NCBI GenBank assembly: GCA_025055795.1
Contig: JANWVV010000004.1
Location: 93,719 to 157,718, forward strand
Direction of reading: 5' to 3'
DNA length: 64,000 nucleotides
Source: Gemmataceae bacterium
Lineage (GTDB): Bacteria; Planctomycetota; Planctomycetia; Gemmatales; Gemmataceae
The translations under genes and the position numbers were made by a program. Under the pieces are notes generated by a model, which made no database searches, had not been told where the DNA came from, and worked only from the letters and a program-made list of their open reading frames with translations. This document shows, piece by piece, positions 16,887 to 27,652 of this stretch. How positions within the stretch are numbered: the first letter of the stretch is position 1; each line of letters starts with the position of its first letter.

Positions 16887-19800
16887 ATGGCGTGGATCCG
16901 TTGCAGTCGGTCATCGGGTCGAGGGCATCGCCGTTTCCCGACCACATTTGCCTGGGGATGTTGCTGTCTGGCAGGTATAACGCTAGCGAGCGTCCGTGCC
17001 AGTTGGTTAGAGCAAATACCGACATCGACGGTGGGCTGGACCACCCCGGTGACCTGCGTGGGAGAGGAAACCCTGGCCCGGCAGTATCAAGCGTTTGTGC
17101 TGCAGGAAGCGGCTTGGTTGCGGCAAGGGGACCGACCCCCTGCGAGCAAGGAGCAATGGGAGCAACAGGCAGCCGCTTTACGGAAGTACCTCTATGAAGC
17201 CTGGGGCGGCGAGCGTTGCTTTGTGGAGCCACGCTGTCCCTTGGAGCCGCAGCAGCACGGCGAACCTCTCAAACGCGAGGGGTACACCGTGGAGAAAATC
17301 AGTTTTCAGACCCGCCCGGGCGTCCGCATGACCGCCAACCTGTATATCCCCGACGCGGCACGACGCCAACCGGCCCCCGCTCTTTTGATGGTCCATGGCC
17401 ACTGGAAACTGGCCAAGCAGGAACCGACGGTGCAGCTCCGGTGCATCGGTGCGGCCAAACTGGGCTTTGTGGTCTTATGCGTGGATGCCTTTGGAGCGGG
17501 GGAACGAGGCATCGGCAAAGCCCTGGGCGAATACCACGGCGAAATGGTAGCGGCTACCTTGTTGCCTTCTGGTCTGACCCTGTGCGGCTTGCAGGTGTAC
17601 GAGAATATGCGGGCGGTCGATTACCTGGAAACGCGCCCCGAAGTGGACAAAACCCGCATCGGCATAACGGGAGCCAGCGGCGGTGGCAACCAGACCATGT
17701 ATGCGGCCGCTTGGGATCAGCGTCTACGTTGTGCGGTGCCGGTATGCTCGGTGGGTAATTACCAGGCCTATCTGCAGACAGCGTGCTGCCTGTGCGAAGT
17801 AGTACCTGGAGCGCTCCGCTTTACGGAGGAATGGGCCGTATTGGCTTTGATGGCACCGCGACCGTTGATGGTCATTAACGCCGCTAAGGATAGTATCCAG
17901 TTTTCTCCAGCCGAGGCCCGTAAGTCGCTGAAGCTGACCGCTCCCGTGTATCAGTTATACGGTCGTCCTGAGCTGCTGCAGCATATCGTGGTCGACGAAG
18001 GCCACGGCTATAGCAAAGCGATGCGGGAGGCGATGTATGGGTTCATGTGTCGCCATCTTAAAGGCGTAGGTGATGGTAGCCCGATAGCAGAACCACCCCT
18101 GCAGGCCGAAAAGCCTGAGGATTTGCGCTGTTACCCCGGGGAAAGTCGGCCGGACGATTTTGTCACGCTTCCGCGTCTGGCTTATCAGGAAGGGCAACGG
18201 ATGCGCACGGCTGCCGAGCAGCGACTGCAGCAACAGGAGCAGCGGGAAGCCGCCCGGCATCGCCTGCGGCAGTGGGTCGAGGTAGAAGCCCAGGCAGCCG
18301 GCGGCCAGTTCCAGTGGCAGGCCCACAAGCAGGCCGATGGCACTCAGATCTTCCAGTGGCACCCCACCCCCGGAATCGGTCTGCGAGGGCGGTTGGAGCC
18401 GGGAAGCGCACGCACCGCGGTAATGATCCTCCATCTGGACGGCGCCGAGGCCGCACGGAATAGCGCGGTCTACCGCCTGGCACGACGGCTTGGTCTGCCA
18501 ACGGTTACTTTCGATCTGCGGGCCACCGGCCCGTTGGCACCGGAGCGTAACCGGGTCGGTCGAGCCGTGGACCACAACGCGGCACAATGGGGGCTATGGC
18601 TGGGCCGACCTCTGCTGCAGCAATGGCTTTGGGACATCCACACCTTCTGGCGGGTGCTGCGTCAAAGCGGGGCATTACCTGCCGGCGGCCTGGTGCTGGT
18701 CGGCGATGGCCCGGCAGGGATCCTGGCACTAGCTGCGGCCGCGACGGCTCCAGCCGATCTGCTGGCAGGTTGTGCTGTAGTCGATGCACCTGTCACGCTC
18801 CTCACGGATCAGCCATACGAAAAGATGCGTTTGGGGCTGCTGGTACCCGGAATGGTCCGCGACGTGGGAGACGTCCCCCATCTGGCTGCTTTGTCGTCGC
18901 CGATCCCCCTGGCCATCGTGGGAGGCACCAACCCGCAGGGCAAGGCGCTACCGGCCGAACAAGTGCGTGCCGCCTATCGCTTCACACAGACGCTGGCTCA
19001 ACGCGAACAGCCGCACCCCCGCCAGATAACCTGGACAACGCTGGAAAAACTGTTCGTAGACCTCAAGGTAGCCGCCGCGGTGGAGTACACCGACGCCCCC
19101 GTCTTCGAACCTGGGGCGACACTCCGTGTACTGGCCCGGGATGGCGCTGCCGGGGAAGGACCCGCCTGGGACCCCGAACTAGGCGTCCTTACCAGTGGCG
19201 TCCGTGGCATCCACCAGTGGACACCGGATGGTCAGCAACGAGTCTGGCGCGAAAATGCGGGTACCAATGGCCTGCTGTTCGATCGCGATGGCACCCTGGT
19301 CTGTTGCGAACCGGCGTTCCGCTCTGTTTCCCGTATCCGCCGCGATGGTCAACGCATCGTATTAACTGATCGTTTTAACGGTAAGAAATATAATCAACCA
19401 AACGACTTGACGATCGATACGGCCGGCCGCATTTATTTTTCCGACCCACGCTATGGCGACCGCTCCGATATGCAGCAGCGGGATGAACAGGGAAGAACAA
19501 TTGAAGGCGTCTATCGTATCGATCGTGATGGTCAGGTGCACCGGATTATCGGCCGGGAAGTGGAACGGGCCAATGGCGTGCTGGTCTCCCGCGATGATCG
19601 CTACCTGTTTGTCGCGGATAACAACAATGACACCATTGGCGGGGCCCGCAAACTGTGGCGTTTCGATCTGAAACCGGACGGCACGATCGATCCGAAAAGC
19701 CGCAAATTACTCTACGATTGGGGTCAGGGACGAGGGCCGGATGGCATCAAGCAGGATAGCCAAGGCCGGCTATACGTGGCCGCGGGCTTGAACAAACCTC

Positions 19801-20030
19801 ATCCACCGGCCGAGCCCGCGGATAACGTCCCCGCTGGCATCTACGTCATCGACCCGGATAGTGGCAAACTGCTGGCCTTTCTTCCTGTACCGACGGATGA
19901 AGTTACCAACTGTGCCTTTGGCGGGCAGGACCGTCGGACACTATTCATCACTGCCGGCGGCGTCCTCTACAGTATCCGGACCACGACACCGGGCCATCTG
20001 CTCTGGCCTCCGGCCGACAAACGTCCTTAA
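16887..20030 (+). CDS. Fusion of alpha/beta-hydrolase esterase and SMP-30/gluconolactonase-like propeller
   Basis: A 1047-residue protein with a GGGAG ribosome site before ATG 16887 and a probable signal peptide (residues 10-40, CCCLAG). Residues 100-400 resemble acetyl-xylan-esterase-type alpha/beta hydrolases: nucleophile Ser264 in GASGGGN, a likely acid Asp335 (NAAKDSIQF) and His373 (VDEGHGYS). Residues 500-720 form a second hydrolase-like Rossmann segment (MILHLDGAEAARN, LVLVGDGPAGILALA). From about 740 an SMP-30 propeller follows: EGPAWDPELG, NDLTIDTAGRIYFSDPRYG, ERANGVLVSRDDRYLFVAD. Both enzyme types are common in planctomycete carbohydrate use; the fusion suggests coupled deacylation and lactone hydrolysis, which is inference. 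Confidence 0.88.
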   Translation: MAWIRCSRSSGRGHRRFPTTFAWGCCCLAGITLASVRASWLEQIPTSTVGWTTPVTCVGEETLARQYQAFVLQEAAWLRQGDRPPASKEQWEQQAAALRKYLYEAWGGERCFVEPRCPLEPQQHGEPLKREGYTVEKISFQTRPGVRMTANLYIPDAARRQPAPALLMVHGHWKLAKQEPTVQLRCIGAAKLGFVVLCVDAFGAGERGIGKALGEYHGEMVAATLLPSGLTLCGLQVYENMRAVDYLETRPEVDKTRIGITGASGGGNQTMYAAAWDQRLRCAVPVCSVGNYQAYLQTACCLCEVVPGALRFTEEWAVLALMAPRPLMVINAAKDSIQFSPAEARKSLKLTAPVYQLYGRPELLQHIVVDEGHGYSKAMREAMYGFMCRHLKGVGDGSPIAEPPLQAEKPEDLRCYPGESRPDDFVTLPRLAYQEGQRMRTAAEQRLQQQEQREAARHRLRQWVEVEAQAAGGQFQWQAHKQADGTQIFQWHPTPGIGLRGRLEPGSARTAVMILHLDGAEAARNSAVYRLARRLGLPTVTFDLRATGPLAPERNRVGRAVDHNAAQWGLWLGRPLLQQWLWDIHTFWRVLRQSGALPAGGLVLVGDGPAGILALAAAATAPADLLAGCAVVDAPVTLLTDQPYEKMRLGLLVPGMVRDVGDVPHLAALSSPIPLAIVGGTNPQGKALPAEQVRAAYRFTQTLAQREQPHPRQITWTTLEKLFVDLKVAAAVEYTDAPVFEPGATLRVLARDGAAGEGPAWDPELGVLTSGVRGIHQWTPDGQQRVWRENAGTNGLLFDRDGTLVCCEPAFRSVSRIRRDGQRIVLTDRFNGKKYNQPNDLTIDTAGRIYFSDPRYGDRSDMQQRDEQGRTIEGVYRIDRDGQVHRIIGREVERANGVLVSRDDRYLFVADNNNDTIGGARKLWRFDLKPDGTIDPKSRKLLYDWGQGRGPDGIKQDSQGRLYVAAGLNKPHPPAEPADNVPAGIYVIDPDSGKLLAFLPVPTDEVTNCAFGGQDRRTLFITAGGVLYSIRTTTPGHLLWPPADKRP

Positions 20031-20343
20031 CCGATTTGTGATTAATTGTACATTGTCATGATTGAAGTCAAATAAAAATATGCTGCAAATGTGCATTCAA
20101 ACTGGAACAAGAGTTCTCATCGTCTGATTTTGTCAAAAAAGATCCAGGCGCGAGCCGGCCATGGGTATGCAAACAGTGCGGAGAGGGCTGTTGTACGAGT
20201 AAAATTCTAATGACTGAAGCATCAGGTAGTTGGAGGATAGGGAAGGTTCGTGTGGCGGTGATGGGAATCAAGGAGGGAGGCCGCGGTGTCGATCGATTCC
20301 AGCTGCTGCTTGGGGGCCGGCGACTACGACAAGGGGAGCGAAC
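20031..20343. other. Intergenic
   Basis: No gene recognised; the stretch 20031-20110 is AT-rich. The ribosome site of the next gene (AGGGGAG) lies at the right edge. Confidence 0.4.
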
Positions 20344-21354
20344 ATGGCGGCACAGCGACGCCGAGCGTTTACGCTGATCGAACTGTTAGTAGTCATTGCG
20401 ATTATTGCCATTCTGATCGGTTTGTTGTTGCCGGCGGTGCAGAAAGTGCGGGAGGCCGCCGCCCGGGCCAGTTGTGCGAACAATCTAAAGCAACTAGCCT
20501 TAGCGTTACACAGCTATCACGATACGCACGAGCGCTTGCCAGGGGCCGTCGAACAAGGGGGCAGCCGCTACACCTCGTTGTTTGTCGAACTGCTGCCCTA
20601 TGTGGAGCAGGATCCGTTGTACAAACAATGGGACTTTACGACACCGCTGACCAACGGCACCAGCGGGCGGGCGGCTGTGCGGCTGAAGCTGTACTTGTGC
20701 CCCACTCACCCGGATACCGACCGTTTGATCACCATCGGCAGTGGCACGTATGCATTGACCACTTACGGGGGTAATGGCGGTACCCGGCCCTTTCCACCAG
20801 CTCTATCCCCCGTTGATGGTGTTTTTTTCACCACTGGTCCAGCGTCGCAACCGGTCCCTAATCAGCGAGGGGTGAAACTCGATGCCATCAGGGACGGCAC
20901 TAGCAACACCTTGCTGCTGGGCGAGAGGATCATCGGCGATAGCAATCTGGAAAGTTTTCTGGGGGCGTGGGCCGCGGGCGTGATTACGCCACCGCCTGAT
21001 CCACCGTTGCAAGGTCTGGCGGCGTACGCCGTTTGGGCACCACCGCCGGGACCTAACGCGGCCGGGGGACTATTGGGGGCTACTGCACCGATCAACTATC
21101 GTCATGGCATCATCTGGTCCCCACCGGTGTCGCCGTTTCCGGGTGTTCCGCCGCCCCCGCCGCCACCGGTGCCCTGGAGCACCCTTGGCCCGCAATGGTG
21201 GGCCCGCCTGGGGGCCTATGGCAGCTTCCACGCCCAAGGGGTCAATGTGGCCATGGCCGATGGCGCTGTCCGCTTCCTGCTAGCGGGTACATCCCTGCAA
21301 GCTCTTACCGCCCTGAGCACACGTGCCAACGGCGACCTGATCCCACCCGAATAA
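20344..21354 (+). CDS. DUF1559 pseudopilin-like protein
   Basis: A 336-residue planctomycete DUF1559 protein. The N-terminus [20 protein letters not shown] is a type IV pilin-like prepilin motif with cleavage before Phe and Glu at +5, then [27 protein letters not shown], the DUF1559 signature (quoted in parts: [25 protein letters not shown]). The C-terminal region ends with the usual [16 protein letters not shown] proline-rich loop [10 protein letters not shown] near residue 285 is unusual. Such proteins are presumed to be membrane-anchored, processed pseudopilins; individual function is unknown. Confidence 0.94.
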   Translation: MAAQRRRAFTLIELLVVIAIIAILIGLLLPAVQKVREAAARASCANNLKQLALALHSYHDTHERLPGAVEQGGSRYTSLFVELLPYVEQDPLYKQWDFTTPLTNGTSGRAAVRLKLYLCPTHPDTDRLITIGSGTYALTTYGGNGGTRPFPPALSPVDGVFFTTGPASQPVPNQRGVKLDAIRDGTSNTLLLGERIIGDSNLESFLGAWAAGVITPPPDPPLQGLAAYAVWAPPPGPNAAGGLLGATAPINYRHGIIWSPPVSPFPGVPPPPPPPVPWSTLGPQWWARLGAYGSFHAQGVNVAMADGAVRFLLAGTSLQALTALSTRANGDLIPPE

Positions 21355-21575
21355 CTATCCTGACAGGTATCAGGCAATTCCTGCACCGTGTTATCCCTAT
21401 CGCTGCAACCCTGCGTGCTGATCCTTTCTGCAGTGTCACAACTCGACCCCGTTACTGTCCTAGGGCTGTAGGATAGTTCACGCGTAGAAAATCATTCGCT
21501 AACATGCATCCGTACCCAGGACGGCCATCGACAGACTCATAAGGGTCTATACCAATAAATGGGGCTACCCCGCCA

Positions 21576-23090
21576 ATGGATGAACACGCCCTCTTCCGTC
21601 AACAAGTATGGCGTAATCCCGACGACGACGTCCCTTTCCTGATTTACGCCGACTGGCTAGAAGAACGCGGTCAGCGGCATGAGGCCGAGTTTTTACGGCT
21701 GGAGTGCCGCTTGCGGCAGGCAGCACCGGAAGACCCGGAATTAGTCGACATGTTGCACCGCCGTGTGGAATTGTGTTTGTCTCTACCGTCACGATGGCTT
21801 GACACCCACTGCCGCTACACCGATAGCAACTTCTGGTTCGCCGACTGGTTCAACCACCTGTCTTATCCGTCTCCTACTAGTTGCTTGTTCCACTATTGCT
21901 GCCATGCGGTGGCTGGGCAACGCCATGCCCAGCAGATCCTTTCCCGCGCCTTGTACCGCGCCTTGGTCCTGATGTCCGGCAGGACTCCCCATTCGTTCCG
22001 GGCGCTACCTGAAATCCCTGAACTGAGTGACTTTGACATGCTCCAATTACAACTATTACCTACGCAGAGCGGCTCCATGCGGGGTATACAAGGTCTTCTG
22101 CGAACGCTGAGTCAACTGACCACTCCAACGCGATGGAAGTGTCTGGGACTGCAGTGCAACCAACTCCTCCCCGCCTTGGTCGATCTTGTCACCGAGTTGC
22201 CCGCTTACCAGGGAATCCGACATTTTAATTTGTCTGTATCCGGCCATGTTTTGGATAACGAAGAGCTGGGGGCCTGGCAGCGTCTGTGCCAGAGTAACTG
22301 GTTTGGTCGTTTGTGCGGCCTGTATTTGCACCTGGATTATTCCTCACCTCAATGGGAGCTGTTGTTGAATGGGGGTCCATTTCCTCAGATACGTTGGCTG
22401 GACATCAGCAATCACAGTAACAATCGTGGAATTTCCCTGTCGCTTCTGGAACGACTGTTTCCCAATCTTGTTTGTCTGCGATTATCCTGTTCTCATTTGA
22501 TCGTGGACACCTCTGCTCTGCCACCGGGCTTGCGGTATCTTGAACTATCCCTGGATCACAATAGTGAATCCGTGTTAGCACAATGCCAAGATAAATTACC
22601 TATGGATCAGTTATACGGATTATGTCTTCATATATATGATAGTTCATCAAGCGTGTTAGCACAATTCCTGAAACATCTTTCTGGCACTTGCTTGCGTTAT
22701 CTAAGGTTAAGGGGGCCGGCCGTGGACTCAGCCCGGCTGCTCCAGACACTTGGAAGCATACCGCAGGGACAGCACCTGGGTTATCTCGCGGTGAGTAGTT
22801 CAAGCTGGAGTGAACAGAGTGAGCTGGCCCCGGCCACCGTAGATCGCCTGCTTAGGCGGTGGAAAATGCCTCAGTTGCGACACCTGACTCTCGGAGGATT
22901 CAGCCTGCCCGACTCGATTGGCGATGTACTGGCCTCAGATCGATTCCCTCAGCTCCGACTGGTCGACCTTCAGAACTGTGAGATTGAAGCGGACGCAAAA
23001 CCGCGTAACAAACCCGCCGCCACTGCGGCCAGTGGCCCATATCCTTACATCATCCTTTGGCCAACACAGGTCAACAAACGCGGTAGTTAA
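21576..23090 (+). CDS. TIGR02996-domain leucine-rich repeat protein
   Basis: A 504-residue protein beginning with the Gemmata repeat-companion (TIGR02996) domain: EHALFRQQVWRNPDDDVPFL and YADWLEERGQRHEAEFLRLE. The rest is leucine-rich, with units such as LRYLELSLDH and LRYLRLRG, compatible with LRR repeats. Near residues 330-380 two 27-codon units share the DNA string CGTGTTAGCACAAT (22571 and 22652). This stretch is AT-richer than the rest of the gene. Leucine-rich proteins with this cap are typical of Gemmata and relatives; role unknown. Confidence 0.9.
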   Translation: MDEHALFRQQVWRNPDDDVPFLIYADWLEERGQRHEAEFLRLECRLRQAAPEDPELVDMLHRRVELCLSLPSRWLDTHCRYTDSNFWFADWFNHLSYPSPTSCLFHYCCHAVAGQRHAQQILSRALYRALVLMSGRTPHSFRALPEIPELSDFDMLQLQLLPTQSGSMRGIQGLLRTLSQLTTPTRWKCLGLQCNQLLPALVDLVTELPAYQGIRHFNLSVSGHVLDNEELGAWQRLCQSNWFGRLCGLYLHLDYSSPQWELLLNGGPFPQIRWLDISNHSNNRGISLSLLERLFPNLVCLRLSCSHLIVDTSALPPGLRYLELSLDHNSESVLAQCQDKLPMDQLYGLCLHIYDSSSSVLAQFLKHLSGTCLRYLRLRGPAVDSARLLQTLGSIPQGQHLGYLAVSSSSWSEQSELAPATVDRLLRRWKMPQLRHLTLGGFSLPDSIGDVLASDRFPQLRLVDLQNCEIEADAKPRNKPAATAASGPYPYIILWPTQVNKRGS

Positions 23091-23442
23091 AAATCACTAG
23101 TCAATATTTACACCACTTTTCAATACGGAGTTGGCATCGGGCGATTCTTGAATATTACTAGTTGCTTTAGAGACCAGAATGCCTTTGTATTTATTATTTT
23201 AGCCAAGTCCGCTCATCACAGTGAATATGTATGACGATTCGAACCAGGACCAATTGATCTTTCATGGCATAAGTTTTCACGTCAAGAAAAAATATTACTA
23301 GCACTTTCCCGCTGAGGCAAAACAGCGGCGAGTCTTGTCGATAATCTCCCCGACATCAGAAAGTTCCCCCCTCAACCCGTCTGCTTTGAGCTGTTACCCG
23401 GTTATGTTTCCGTTCTCCGCGGGAACAGCAGGAGTGATCCCT
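23091..23442. other. AT-rich intergenic
   Basis: No gene. AATATTACTAG occurs twice, at 23151 and 23291, 140 bp apart. The leader of the next gene begins at the right end. Confidence 0.4.
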
Positions 23443-24240
23443 ATGGTCCGGCGGTGGCATCCGGCGTACTCGCTGCCAGAGCTATTGGTGGTGATTGCGC
23501 TATTGTGTTTACTGATTGGACTGGCACTACCAGCAGTACAAAAGATCCGCGAGGCAGCCAACCGCCTTCGGTGTTGCAATAATTTGCGGCAGATCGGTTT
23601 GGCTTGTCACTGTTATGTCAGTCGCGAAGGTCGCTTTCCCGATGGTGGTGTTGGCTGGTTCATTCAGGAAGGGTGGTTATGGCAGTTGTCTCCGGACTAC
23701 GAAGGGCCAAATGTGTGCTGGGTGTCCAATCCTGTAGCTTCGTGTCCTTCACGTCGGCCTTTGACCCGCGCGACCGCCTGGGGCATTTACAATGGACAGC
23801 ATGGTACCTTGACCGATTATGCCGCTGCCACGACCGAGGACATCTATCAGAGTACCTGGATGACGCCGTACATCCTGCCTGCTCCTGACACCCGTTACGG
23901 TGGCATCGTCGTACGTCGGGGCGGCACTCCAAGACGGGTCCGACCGGAGGACTGTCCACGCGGGTTGTCCAACATCTTGCTGGCTTCCGAGAAATGGGTG
24001 CCGGTTTCGGGCTACGGCGGTGGCCTGTGGTTTGACGACGCCACGTGGGCCAATGGGTGGGACGCAGACGTAATCCGCGAATCGACCGTCCCACCTGGTC
24101 CGGATACCCGCCCGGGCACCTGGCGACAGTTCGGAAGTGCTCACCCAGGCGGGCTGCAAACACTCTTTGCCGACGGCTCTGTCCGCTGGATCGATTACGG
24201 CATCGACCTTTCCATCTGGCGGGAACTGCCACGCCGCTAA
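23443..24240 (+). CDS. DUF1559 pseudopilin-like protein, variant
   Basis: A 265-residue relative of the DUF1559 family. Its start at ATG 23443 has AGGAG upstream; an earlier in-frame ATG at 23335 lacks one. The pilin-like segment YSLPELLVVIALLCLLIG replaces the usual [10 protein letters not shown], with Glu+5 kept. Then LPAVQKIREAANRLRCCNNLRQIGLACH and the C-terminal LQTLFADGSVRWIDYG follow. It is shorter than the copy at 20344 and separated from it by the LRR gene. The Ser-Leu-Pro at the cleavage region may alter prepilin processing. Confidence 0.88.
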   Translation: MVRRWHPAYSLPELLVVIALLCLLIGLALPAVQKIREAANRLRCCNNLRQIGLACHCYVSREGRFPDGGVGWFIQEGWLWQLSPDYEGPNVCWVSNPVASCPSRRPLTRATAWGIYNGQHGTLTDYAAATTEDIYQSTWMTPYILPAPDTRYGGIVVRRGGTPRRVRPEDCPRGLSNILLASEKWVPVSGYGGGLWFDDATWANGWDADVIRESTVPPGPDTRPGTWRQFGSAHPGGLQTLFADGSVRWIDYGIDLSIWRELPRR

Positions 24241-24558
24241 AATTGATTCGGTTGTACCAGGATTGACCCACGGCCGAGCGGGGAAAATTCTCTACCACGT
24301 CAAACCACCCGCTGTCCATTTGTCGTTTTCCCCTCTGTCGCTGTCTGACCACCTAATCTGCCGTCAACTTTCCAGTTGACCACCTTACTACCGCCCGTCA
24401 GGCGATGATTTTTTCGCTACTGACCTTCTCAAAAGCAGGTGGCGGTGGCTAAACTTCTTTACACAATCCGATTTCATGAGGAAAGGAAAAGTGGCTGGGA
24501 GCAGTCCGCCGCTTTGGTACAACGTCATCAACAGACCTTTGCAAGGGGGAAACCGGGC
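24241..24558. other. Intergenic upstream of recA
   Basis: No gene seen. I did not find a convincing SOS (LexA) operator by eye. Confidence 0.4.
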
Positions 24559-25695
24559 ATGGCCGAGAAAGACAAGCTGCGGGAAAACAAGGAACTGAAA
24601 AACGCCCTGGCAGCTATCGAGAAGGAGTTTGGCAAAGGGTCGATCATGTCGTTGGGCGACATGACAGCCCAGGATGTGGAGGGCATCTCCACGGGTTCGC
24701 TGTCGCTGGACATCGCCTTGGGAGGCAAGGGGCTGCCGCGGGGCCGGGTCATTGAAATATTCGGTGCCGAGTCCAGCGGCAAGACGACCATCGCCTTGCA
24801 TGCAGTGGCCAACGCTCAAAAACAAGGTGGCGTAGCCGCCTACATCGACGCCGAGCATGCTCTTGATCCCAGTTGGGCCAAGCGGATTGGCGTGGACCTG
24901 GATGCTTTACTAGTGTCGCAGCCAAGCTACGGCGAAGAAGCGTTACGGATCGCCGAAATGCTCATCCGTTCCAACGCGGTGGACATCATCGTGGTCGACT
25001 CTGTGGCCGCCCTCGTGCCCAAAAGCGAAATTCAGGAAGGGGAAATCGGAGACTCGAAGGTCGGCTTGCAGGCCCGTTTGATGAGCCAGGCCATGCGCAT
25101 GCTGACGCCGATCATCAACAAGAGCCGGACTTGTCTGGTGTTTATCAACCAGATTCGTCAGAAAATCGGCGTGATGTACGGGGACCCGAATACCACCCCC
25201 GGTGGCCTGGCTTTGAAGTTTTACGCCAGTGTGCGTCTGGAGGTGAAGCGTGTATCCACGATCAAGGCGGACGACGAGGCGATCGGGGCCGAAACGCGGG
25301 TCCGCGTGGTCAAAAATAAAGTGGCTCCGCCGTTCCGTACCGCCGAATTCGAAATCCTGTTCGATCGTGGTATCGATTCGCTGGGCGATCTGTTCCGCCT
25401 GGCGGTGGCCGAGGAGATAATCGGCAAAAGCGGTGCCCACTTCAGCTACAAGGGGGAACGCCTGGGGCACGGTAAAGAAGCGGCCCTGCAGTTTTTGCGG
25501 GAGCGGCCGGAACTGTGCGAGGAGATCCGTCAGAGCGTGCTGAACAAGCACCGGCCACGGAGCTTGGAAGACGAGCAAATGGCCCTGGAGGCCGAACGCG
25601 AGGAAGCAGAGGCCAAGGCCGCCCTGGAAGCCCTCGAGCAGGAAGCGGAAGAACCCAAGCGGCGAGGCCGATCGCGAGCCACGGTCGAAAACTGA
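24559..25695 (+). CDS. recA: Recombinase RecA
   Basis: Homologous recombination ATPase, 378 residues with start at ATG 24559; a longer in-frame start at 24439 adds an unrelated leader. Walker A is GAESSGKT (residues 69-76), with Ala where Pro is usual. [10 protein letters not shown] is the Walker B strand, and the [21 protein letters not shown] loop-2 region matches RecA. The C-terminal tail is Glu-rich (residues 335-378), as in other RecA proteins. It is followed 238 bp later by a flippase-like gene on the same strand. Confidence 0.97.
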   Translation: MAEKDKLRENKELKNALAAIEKEFGKGSIMSLGDMTAQDVEGISTGSLSLDIALGGKGLPRGRVIEIFGAESSGKTTIALHAVANAQKQGGVAAYIDAEHALDPSWAKRIGVDLDALLVSQPSYGEEALRIAEMLIRSNAVDIIVVDSVAALVPKSEIQEGEIGDSKVGLQARLMSQAMRMLTPIINKSRTCLVFINQIRQKIGVMYGDPNTTPGGLALKFYASVRLEVKRVSTIKADDEAIGAETRVRVVKNKVAPPFRTAEFEILFDRGIDSLGDLFRLAVAEEIIGKSGAHFSYKGERLGHGKEAALQFLRERPELCEEIRQSVLNKHRPRSLEDEQMALEAEREEAEAKAALEALEQEAEEPKRRGRSRATVEN

Positions 25696-25932
25696 ATGAC
25701 CGCTTCCCGCCACTCCACGGTTTGCTGTCATCACCCTCTCGGAGATTGCCGCCAGGCCGCCCGGTGCCCGGTTACCCGCCAAGCCCACCGGCTTGCCTGG
25801 CAGCTCCATCGCGCTGTCTTGGCTGGGAGGGGATAGGCAAAACCGTTGGCCCCAGGGTGATTGGGAATCTGCATTAAAGGCATCAAGGGAGCAACCGAGC
25901 CAGACGTTCCACGCCCACGGAAGGGCTCAGCC

Positions 25933-27546
25933 ATGACGTTGCCGCAGCAGTTACAGCAGCAGGGACGTTGTCAGGTCGTGCGGTCGGACTGGTCCATTGC
26001 CTGGGGAGCACTCACCAACTGGCTGGCCTTCCTGGCCACGTTGCTGACGTCGTTTTTCCTGGCACCTTACCTGTTGGAGCGGCTCGGACCGTCCCGCTAC
26101 GGCGTCTGGTGCATCGTCGAAGCTGTTCTGGCTTATTTCACCCTGTTCGATCTGGGTATCGCGGCTTGCTTGGTCCGTTATGTGGCCCGCTACCACACCC
26201 TAGCCGATCTGCCACTGTTGAACCGGTATGCTGCCTCGGCCTTTTGGTTGTATAGCCTGCTGGCCCTGGTGGTGCTGGCCATCAGCATCCCCCTCAGCTA
26301 CAAAGTGGCAACGCCCCTGGAACAACGGCTGGACACCACCGACCGGGTAACGCCTTTCATGCTGTTGCTGCTGATTCAGTTTGCTGCCGGCCTGCCTTTA
26401 AGTGTTTTTCCCACCTTGCTGGATGGCTTGCAACTGTTTGGTTGGAAAAGTCTGGTCCGCTTGTTTGCCCTGGCCGGACGTATCAGCGGAATCGTCCTGG
26501 TGATGGAAATGCAACCAGGATTGCTCGGCCTGGCTTTGGTCCTGAGTATCACGCAACTGGCAGAACACCTGCTGATGTTCGTGGTGGTCCGTTGGCAGTT
26601 GCCCGGATTGTCCCTGTCGTGGCATTGGCTGGATCGAGCTGCATTGCGAGAGATACGCCATTACAGTCGCGATGCCTTTGTGGCGATGGTGGCAGGTCGG
26701 CTGAGCGGTCAGAGCGGACCGTTATTGGCCGGCTGGTTACTCTCACCGATGGCTGCGGCAACCTACGCCTTGGCCAGTCGCCTGATCGACATGGGCAAAA
26801 ACCTGCTCCGATCCGCGACCACTACCCTGGCGCCTGCCATCAGTCAGCGGGAAGCGATAGCCGATCACCACGGCCTGCACCAACTGTTTGTGGGTGCTAC
26901 GCGGACGGTGCTATATCTGGTGCTGCCGATCCATCTGGGAATAGTTTTTTTCGGCCGGCCGTTTCTGCTGCGCTGGCTCGGCTCCGACGAACTGGCTTGC
27001 CAATGCTACCCACTTGCGGTGATTTTGTCGCTGACGCTTACCTTAGGCGTAGCCCAGTCAGTGGCAGCGCGGATACTGTATGGACTGGGCCAATTGCGTA
27101 CCTTTTCCCGGCTGGCCTTGCTGGAAGGAGTTGTCGTACTAGGGACCGGATACGTTCTGGTGCAGCTAGGGGGATTACCCGGGCTGGCTCTGGCGGTAGC
27201 CGGACCCAACGTGCTGTTCTGCCTGTGGACGATAACGGCGGCCTGCCGCTGGACGCACACCCGCCTGGCCGACTACGGACGCAGAGGTTGTCTACGACCG
27301 TTGCTAGTAGCAACGGTACCACTGCTGATCTGGTGGAGCCTGACGCCGGTATTGCCCCAATGGACGTCGCTATTGCTCACAGCAGCTCTGGGCCTGATCC
27401 CGTATGCAGCTTTGGTTCTGGTCGTAGAAGATGCCATACGGCAGCTTGTTTGCGACAGGGTACGACGTGGACTGCAGCGTCTGCTGGTCAAGTCCTCGCC
27501 TCCGCAACAATCCCCCGGCTTGGCGACGGAACCACTAAGACGTTAG
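25933..27546 (+). CDS. Polysaccharide/lipid flippase-like (MATE/Wzx-type) membrane protein
   Basis: A 537-residue multispanning protein starting at ATG 25933 with GGAAGGG upstream. Its opening WLAFLATLLTSFFLAPYLLE and LGPSRYGVWCIVEAV are typical of oligosaccharide flippases of the Wzx/polysaccharide biosynthesis family. About 12-14 hydrophobic segments follow, including LYLVLPIHLGIVFFGRPFLL and VLLVATVPLLIWW-like ones. It probably exports or flips a lipid-linked glycan. No glycosyltransferases are adjacent, so its substrate is not indicated by context. Confidence 0.85.
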   Translation: MTLPQQLQQQGRCQVVRSDWSIAWGALTNWLAFLATLLTSFFLAPYLLERLGPSRYGVWCIVEAVLAYFTLFDLGIAACLVRYVARYHTLADLPLLNRYAASAFWLYSLLALVVLAISIPLSYKVATPLEQRLDTTDRVTPFMLLLLIQFAAGLPLSVFPTLLDGLQLFGWKSLVRLFALAGRISGIVLVMEMQPGLLGLALVLSITQLAEHLLMFVVVRWQLPGLSLSWHWLDRAALREIRHYSRDAFVAMVAGRLSGQSGPLLAGWLLSPMAAATYALASRLIDMGKNLLRSATTTLAPAISQREAIADHHGLHQLFVGATRTVLYLVLPIHLGIVFFGRPFLLRWLGSDELACQCYPLAVILSLTLTLGVAQSVAARILYGLGQLRTFSRLALLEGVVVLGTGYVLVQLGGLPGLALAVAGPNVLFCLWTITAACRWTHTRLADYGRRGCLRPLLVATVPLLIWWSLTPVLPQWTSLLLTAALGLIPYAALVLVVEDAIRQLVCDRVRRGLQRLLVKSSPPQQSPGLATEPLRR

Positions 27547-27652
27547 TCCGGAGTCCAGCGAGTTGTCAATGCAAAGGTCCGTGTTCCCCTGCTTTTCCAA
27601 AGCCGAGGCGGTGCCCGTGTTGCATCGTAGCTTATCTATTCCCCGCTGCTCC

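Noticed and set aside
23151..23301. AATATTACTAG pair as a mobile-element boundary
   Set aside because: Only two copies 140 bp apart, no inverted ends and no transposase.
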